Source of the DNA: JANWZL01 sp037445185
GTDB taxonomy: Bacteria > Pseudomonadota > Gammaproteobacteria > Burkholderiales > Thiobacillaceae
DNA: 11,217 bases
NCBI GenBank assembly: GCA_037445185.1
Contig: JBBIKZ010000079.1
Coordinates: 1-11,217, forward strand
Direction: 5' to 3'
Below, one piece after another: positions 6,845 to 11,217 of the stretch; position 1 is the first letter of the stretch, and the number at the start of each line of letters is the position of its first letter. The notes beneath the pieces are model-generated. The model saw nothing but the letters and a program-made list of their open reading frames with translations. It did not search any database and had not been told where the DNA came from. A program made the translations under genes and the position numbers.

Positions 6845-8992
6845 ATGGACGGACTAGAACCGCACCCGCTGAAGATCCTCGTGGTCGAGGACGAGCCCCG
6901 CTATCTGGAGAGCACCCGGCTGCTGCTCAGGCACTACGGCCACAGCGTGACGACGGCGAGGGATGGCGCCCAGGCACGGGTTCGCCTGTCCGAAGGGGAG
7001 TTCGACCTGGTCCTGCTCGACCTGCACCTGCCGGACACCACCGGGCATGCCCTCCTCACCGACATGGCGCCCCGCCTCGACCGCTGCAGGGTGATCGTGG
7101 TCAGCGGCGACACTGCCATCGACGCCGCCATCCAGGCCCTCAAGGCCGGCGCCTACGACTTCCTGCGCAAGCCCTATGAGCCTGAGGAACTGATCAAGCG
7201 CGTGCGCAACGCCGCCCGCGCGCTGGCCCTGGAGGAGGAGAACCGCGCCATGCAGGCCCGCCTCGAGCGTTCCGAGCAGTGGCATCGCTTCCTGGTCAAC
7301 AACTCGCCCGACATCATCTTCACGCTGGATGCCGAGGGCCGCTTCAGCTATCTGAACGACTGCGTCGAGGCGATCACCGGCCACAGCAAGGCGGAACTGC
7401 TGGGACAGCCCTGGGAGACCCTCGTCGTGGAGACGGAGCGCGAGGCCGCACGCTGGCGCATGAACGAACGGCGCACGGGGGAGCGGGCCACCCGCAACTT
7501 CGAGCTGCTGCTGCACAAGAGGGCCCCGGTGGACACCGGTGACACCGCCCATGGCCACGTCGTCGTCGAGGTCTCGGCCTCGGGCATGTATCAGGATGCG
7601 CCCGAGGGCGGCCGCCGCTTCATCGGCTCCTACGGCGTGGCGCGGGACATCAGCGAGCGCAAGCGGGCCGAGGCGACCATCACCTTTCAGGCCTATCACG
7701 ACCTGCTCACGGGGCTACCCAACCGCGCACTGTTCAAGGACCGCCTCACCCAGGCCATCGCCAACGCGCGCCGGCACGGTCTACTGCTGGCGGTGATGTT
7801 CCTGGACCTCGACCGCTTCAAATCGGTGAACGACACCCTGGGCCACCTGATGGGCGATGAGCTGCTCCAGCTCACCAGCCAGCGCCTGCGCCACTGCCTG
7901 CGCGAGGGCGACACGCTGGCCCGCATCGGTGGGGACGAGTTCATGCTGTTGCTGCCCCACATCCGCACGCGGGACAATGCCGCCTACATCGCCGAGAAGA
8001 TCCTCGCCGCGCTCAAAGCCCCCTTCCATCTCAACGGTCACGAACTCTACATCTCGGCCAGCATCGGCATCGCCATCTACCCCGACGACGGCGTCACGCA
8101 CGAGACCCTGATCAAACATGCCGACATCGCCATGTACAGCGCCAAGGACGGCGGCCGCAACGATATCCGCTTCTTCGATCCCGGCGTCAACCAGCACCTC
8201 TCCGGTCGCATGGCGGTGGAGGCCGACCTGCGCCGCGGGCTGCAGCGCGGCGAGTTCGAGATGTACTACCAGCCCAAGGTGGATACCCGGCACGGCCGCA
8301 TCGTCGGCATGGAGGCCCTCATCCGCTGGCACCATCCCCAGCGCGGTCTGGTCCATCCCGACGAATTCATCCCCGTCGCCGAGGACAGCGGGCTCATCGC
8401 CCCGATGAGCGAATGGGTGCTGGACACCGTCTGCCGTCAGGCGCGCGCCTGGCGCGATCAGGCCTTGCCAGCCACCGCCCTGGCGGTCAATCTGCCCGCT
8501 CGCCACATCGAGCACCCGGATTTCGTCGATCAGTTCGTGCAGGTGCTGCGCGACCATCGCCTGGAGGGCAGTGGCATCGGCATCGAAATCACCGAGAGCA
8601 CGCTGATGCGCGACCTGGAGGGTTCCGTGCACAAACTGCGACAGCTCTCCGACCTGGGCGTGGAGATCTCCATCGACGACTTCGGGACGGGCTATTCCTC
8701 GCTGTCCTATCTGAAGCGCCTGCCGGTGCACTGCCTCAAGATCGATCGCAGCTTCGTGCACGATTTGAATAGCGAAGACAACGGCGCCCCGCTGGTGGCG
8801 GGGATTGCCGCCATGGCCAAGGGGCTGCGGCTCAACCTGGTGGCCGAAGGCGTGGAGACCGAGGCCCAGCTCGCGTTCCTGCGCCAGATCGGCTGCGACG
8901 CCTACCAGGGCTATCTCTTCAGCCAGGCGGTATCGGCTGAGGAGGCGACCCGGATGCTGCAGTCCCACCCGCCGTCGACCAACCTGCACTGA
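6845..8992 (+). CDS. response regulator with PAS, GGDEF and EAL domains (c-di-GMP turnover)
   Basis: This 715-residue cytoplasmic protein likely receives phosphate from the kinase encoded just upstream and adjusts cyclic-di-GMP, the second messenger controlling motility and biofilm. Receiver residues 9-125 have the acidic pair in VVEDEP, phospho-acceptor Asp59 in LLDLHLPD and Lys109. A PAS domain with a PAC-like end spans about 143-275. The cyclase domain has an intact GGDEF (362-366) and an inhibitory I-site RxxD (353-356) exactly five residues before it. The phosphodiesterase domain keeps EAL (490-492), a VNLPA form of the VNL motif, EITES, DDFGTG (Asp611-Asp612), KID, EGVET and QGY. Both activities are therefore predicted intact. 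I chose ATG 6845, with GAGG (6833-6836) eight bases upstream. A TTG at 6767 would add 26 residues ahead of the receiver domain. Which activity dominates cannot be told from sequence. Confidence 0.94.
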   Translation: MDGLEPHPLKILVVEDEPRYLESTRLLLRHYGHSVTTARDGAQARVRLSEGEFDLVLLDLHLPDTTGHALLTDMAPRLDRCRVIVVSGDTAIDAAIQALKAGAYDFLRKPYEPEELIKRVRNAARALALEEENRAMQARLERSEQWHRFLVNNSPDIIFTLDAEGRFSYLNDCVEAITGHSKAELLGQPWETLVVETEREAARWRMNERRTGERATRNFELLLHKRAPVDTGDTAHGHVVVEVSASGMYQDAPEGGRRFIGSYGVARDISERKRAEATITFQAYHDLLTGLPNRALFKDRLTQAIANARRHGLLLAVMFLDLDRFKSVNDTLGHLMGDELLQLTSQRLRHCLREGDTLARIGGDEFMLLLPHIRTRDNAAYIAEKILAALKAPFHLNGHELYISASIGIAIYPDDGVTHETLIKHADIAMYSAKDGGRNDIRFFDPGVNQHLSGRMAVEADLRRGLQRGEFEMYYQPKVDTRHGRIVGMEALIRWHHPQRGLVHPDEFIPVAEDSGLIAPMSEWVLDTVCRQARAWRDQALPATALAVNLPARHIEHPDFVDQFVQVLRDHRLEGSGIGIEITESTLMRDLEGSVHKLRQLSDLGVEISIDDFGTGYSSLSYLKRLPVHCLKIDRSFVHDLNSEDNGAPLVAGIAAMAKGLRLNLVAEGVETEAQLAFLRQIGCDAYQGYLFSQAVSAEEATRMLQSHPPSTNLH

Positions 8993-8996
8993 CGGG

Positions 8997-9016
8997 CCGG
9001 CAGGCGCGCCTGCCGG
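8997..9016. repeat. perfect 20-base palindrome between the c-di-GMP gene and the exporter gene
   Basis: CCGGCAGGCG is followed directly by its exact reverse complement, five bases after the stop codon of the GGDEF-EAL gene and seven bases before the exporter ATG. As RNA it would fold into an eight-pair stem with a CGCG loop. No T-tract follows, so it is not a classical intrinsic terminator. It may protect the upstream transcript, pause polymerase or bind a protein. Confidence 0.6.
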
Positions 9017-9023
9017 GCGGCGG

Positions 9024-10916
9024 ATGCGGCATAATCCCGCCGTGACCGCATCCCCTCCTGCATCGGTCTCCCCGACCCCGCCCACCCAGTGGCGGGCCGC
9101 CTGGTCTCTCGCCCCCTATGTCTGGCAGTACAAGGGCCGGGTCATCGGCGCCTTCGCCCTGCTGGTGCTGGCGAAGCTGGCCAATGTCTCGGTGCCGCTG
9201 GCGCTCAAGGAGATCGTCGACCGCCTGCAGGAGCCAGGCACCGCCCTATTTCTGCCCCTGCTGTTCATCGTCCTCTACGGCCTGCTGCGCTTCGGCAACA
9301 CCGCCTTCACCGAGCTGCGCGACAGCCTCTTCGCCCGCGTGCTGCAACGGGCCATGCGCGGGGTGATCTACGATGTGTTCCGCAAGCTGCACCAGCAGTC
9401 GCTGCGCTTCCACCTGGAGCGCCGCACCGGCGGGCTCGCCGCCGACATCGAACGGGGCGCGCGCTCGATCCGTTTCCTGATCAACTTCTCGCTCTTCAAC
9501 ATCGGCCCCACCCTCCTGGAAATCCTCATGGTGGCCGGCATCCTGTTCGCCAAGTACGACCCCTGGTTCGGCGGCATCACCCTGATGACCCTGGCGGTCT
9601 ACATCGCCTTCACCGTGCTGGTCACCAACTGGCGGCTGGCGTTCCGTCGCACGATGAACGAGACCGATGCCGCCGCCAACGCCCGAGCCGTGGACGGCCT
9701 GCTCAACTACGAGACGGTGAAGTACTTCAACAACGAGGACTACGAAGCCTCGCGCCTGAAGCAGGCCCTGCAACGCGCCGAAGACGCGGCGGTCAAGAGC
9801 GAGGTCTCGCTCGCCCTGCTCAACGTCGGTCAGGCGGCGATCATCGCCGTGGGGGTGACCGCCATGATGTGGTTGGCGGCCGTGGGGGTGGCGGACAAGC
9901 GCATGACCCTGGGCGACCTGGTGCTGGTCAATGCCTACCTGATCCAGCTCTTCATCCCGCTCAATTTCCTGGGCACGGTGTACCGCGAGATCCGCAACGC
10001 GCTGACCGACATGGAGAAGCTCTTCGGCATCCTGCACCAGGTGCCGGAGATCCAGGATGCCCCCGATGCGCGCGAGCTCGTGGTGAGCCGCGGCGAGGTG
10101 CGCTTCGAGGACGTCTCCTTCGCCTACGACCCGCGCCGTCCCATCCTGCAGGGCGTGAGCTTCACCATCCCGGCGGGGCGCAAGGTGGCAGTGGTGGGGG
10201 CGAGCGGGGCCGGCAAGTCCACGTTGGCCAGGCTCCTATTCCGCTTCTTCGAGGTGAGCGGCGGCCGCATCCTCATCGACGGCCAGGACATCCGTACGGT
10301 CACGCAGAAGAGCCTGCGCGCCGCCATCGGCATGGTGCCGCAGGACACCGTGCTGTTCAACGACACCCTCTACCACAACATCGCCTACGGCCGCCCTGAT
10401 GCCAGCCGCGAGGAGGTCCAGAAGGCGGCGCGGGCGGCGCATCTGGACCGCTTCATCGAGGCCCTGCCCGACGGCTACGACACCCGGGTGGGCGAGCGCG
10501 GGCTCAAGCTCTCGGGTGGCGAGAAGCAGCGCGTGGCCATCGCCCGGGCGATCCTGAAAAACCCGCCCATCCTGGTCTTCGACGAGGCCACCTCCTCGCT
10601 CGACAGCAACACCGAGCGGGCCATCCTGGAGGAATTGAACCGCATCGCGCAAAACCGCACCACCCTGGTCATCGCCCACCGGCTCTCCACCGTGGTGGAC
10701 GCCGACGAGATCCTGGTGCTCGAGGGCGGCCGCATCGTCGAGCGCGGCCGGCACGAGGCGTTGCTGGCCATGAACGGCCGTTATGCCGAGCTGTGGCGTC
10801 TGCAGCAGCGCGAGCACGGGGAGGACAGCACCTCCGGACTGACTATGGGCGGGAAAGCGACGGCTGGACACAGCTCAGAGACCGCCCACACATCTAGGGG
10901 TAGCTTTGCGAACTGA
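9024..10916 (+). CDS. atm1: Atm1/HMT-type ABC exporter, fused permease and ATPase
   Basis: This half-transporter would dimerise in the inner membrane. Relatives such as Novosphingobium Atm1 and mitochondrial Atm1 export glutathione-linked metal or sulfur compounds. The 630-residue product has a six-helix permease (about 25-320) with Atm1 landmarks: KLANVSVPLALKEIVD, RFHLERRTGGLAADIERG, LNYETVKYFNNEDYEA and LFIPLNFLGTVYREI. The ATPase carries Walker A GASGAGKST (392-400, Lys398), the Q loop in VPQDTVLF, signature LSGGEKQ (496-502), Walker B with Asp520-Glu521, and H-loop His552. ATG 9024 has only a poor ribosome site; GTG 9042 is an alternative. CATAAT at 9030-9035 could be a -10 element favouring the latter. 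Residues 599-630 form a Ser/Thr/Gly-rich tail unlike the family. It ends where an insertion sequence appears, so the natural C terminus may have been replaced. Confidence 0.92.
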   Translation: MRHNPAVTASPPASVSPTPPTQWRAAWSLAPYVWQYKGRVIGAFALLVLAKLANVSVPLALKEIVDRLQEPGTALFLPLLFIVLYGLLRFGNTAFTELRDSLFARVLQRAMRGVIYDVFRKLHQQSLRFHLERRTGGLAADIERGARSIRFLINFSLFNIGPTLLEILMVAGILFAKYDPWFGGITLMTLAVYIAFTVLVTNWRLAFRRTMNETDAAANARAVDGLLNYETVKYFNNEDYEASRLKQALQRAEDAAVKSEVSLALLNVGQAAIIAVGVTAMMWLAAVGVADKRMTLGDLVLVNAYLIQLFIPLNFLGTVYREIRNALTDMEKLFGILHQVPEIQDAPDARELVVSRGEVRFEDVSFAYDPRRPILQGVSFTIPAGRKVAVVGASGAGKSTLARLLFRFFEVSGGRILIDGQDIRTVTQKSLRAAIGMVPQDTVLFNDTLYHNIAYGRPDASREEVQKAARAAHLDRFIEALPDGYDTRVGERGLKLSGGEKQRVAIARAILKNPPILVFDEATSSLDSNTERAILEELNRIAQNRTTLVIAHRLSTVVDADEILVLEGGRIVERGRHEALLAMNGRYAELWRLQQREHGEDSTSGLTMGGKATAGHSSETAHTSRGSFAN

Positions 10917-10971
10917 CCCTCCCGCGCGGACCGGACGCGACTCTCTGATTACAACCTGAATCCGTGTTTAT

Positions 10972-11000
10972 TTGCCATAAATCAAATGCAACCCTTTGAT
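10972..11000 (+). promoter_or_regulatory. possible transposase promoter overlapping an inverted repeat
   Basis: TTGCCA (10972-10977, five of six to -35) is followed after 17 bases by TTTGAT (10995-11000, four of six to -10). Between and over them lies the perfect inverted repeat AATCAAA (10980-10986) / TTTGATT (10995-11001) with an eight-base spacer. It could be an operator or a hairpin. Pattern-based only. Confidence 0.3.
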
Positions 11001-11043
11001 TATATGCGACAATTGGACATTGCAATTCTTCACCCAACCGAAC

Positions 11044-11217
11044 ATGCCGAAATTTGAAGTTCGCCAGAGTGGCAAGCTGAACCTGACCTCCCACTCTGGC
11101 CTGGCGCTGATTGGTCAGTGCTGCGAGGCGGCGCAAGTCGATGCGGTGATCGATCCCCGGCTGCCGGTCTCGCAGGGCATGAAGACCTCGGACATGGTCA
11201 AGGCGATGACCGGGCTG
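11044..11217 (+). CDS. transposase, N-terminal part only (IS1380-like)
   Basis: The reading frame begins at ATG 11044 and runs open for 58 codons to the window edge, so the catalytic DDE domain is not visible. The N terminus contains KFEVRQSGKLNLTSHSGLAL, then a DAVIDPRLPVSQGMKTSDM segment, which I recognise as typical of IS1380-family transposases. No Shine-Dalgarno sequence precedes the ATG, fitting the low expression of many transposases. Early in the frame the DNA forms a perfect 10-base inverted repeat (11063-11072 with 11091-11100). The element is transcribed in the same direction as the exporter gene that it follows. Whether the transposase is intact cannot be judged here. Confidence 0.78.
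   Translation, partial: MPKFEVRQSGKLNLTSHSGLALIGQCCEAAQVDAVIDPRLPVSQGMKTSDMVKAMTGL

Larger units (their letters stand above)
10890..11217 (+). mobile_element. left part of an insertion sequence, probably IS1380 family (truncated by the window)
   Basis: The sequence changes character near the end of the exporter gene: an AT-richer stretch (about 10950-11040) leads into a transposase N terminus. The exact left end is not resolved. Candidates lie between about 10880 and 10917, the latter beginning CCCTCCCG just after the exporter stop. No matching right end or target duplication can be seen because the element continues past the window. The family call rests on the transposase N terminus recalled from family knowledge. 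Confidence 0.6.

Noticed and set aside
7781..9085. A 434-codon minus-strand open frame opposite the GGDEF-EAL gene
   Set aside because: Shadow of conserved GGDEF and EAL coding sequence in GC-rich DNA.
9089..10399. A 436-codon plus-strand frame overlapping the exporter gene
   Set aside because: Out-of-frame reading of the Atm1-type gene, Arg/His/Pro-rich with no family resemblance.
1..11217. CRISPR arrays, tRNA or rRNA genes, toxin-antitoxin or phage-defence modules
   Set aside because: No regularly spaced repeats, cloverleaf or rRNA sequence was seen, and all sizeable reading frames are accounted for by the listed genes or their shadows.

Overview
The window looks like chromosomal DNA from a GC-rich gammaproteobacterium. 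The best taxonomic clue is the divergent pair pmbA (tldE) and darP (yjgA), an arrangement also found in Escherichia coli. High GC, a sigma-54-type promoter and a TRAP transporter fit a Chromatiales-like or related environmental lineage, but the sequence does not settle the genus.

Minus strand, positions 4 to 4049. Read in transcription order: pmbA, then dctQ and dctM (both membrane subunits of a TRAP carrier), then an OmpA-type lipoprotein. pmbA, dctQ and dctM are packed as an operon: 9 bases separate pmbA and dctQ, and the dctQ stop overlaps the dctM start as TTGA. The lipoprotein follows after a 108-base gap with its own possible promoter. No gene for the periplasmic binding protein (DctP) of the TRAP system is present in the window.

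Plus strand, positions 4120 to 10916. darP is followed by a terminator. Next comes a strong sigma-54-type -24/-12 element in front of a two-gene signalling unit: an HDOD/GAF-like histidine kinase, then a response regulator carrying REC, PAS, GGDEF and EAL domains. Together they probably link an unknown signal to cyclic-di-GMP turnover. After a perfect 20-base palindrome comes an Atm1/HMT-type ABC exporter gene.

From about 10890 to the right end the sequence becomes AT-richer. It contains the left part of an insertion sequence with the first 58 codons of a transposase resembling the IS1380 family. The exporter has an unusual C-terminal tail that runs up to this junction.

No CRISPR array, rRNA, tRNA or phage module was seen. 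No clearly new multi-gene system is evident. The most interesting points are the sigma-54 control of the kinase/c-di-GMP pair, the kinase's unusual domain set, the binding-protein-less TRAP genes behind pmbA, a short leader reading frame in front of pmbA, and the insertion-sequence junction at the exporter's 3' end.
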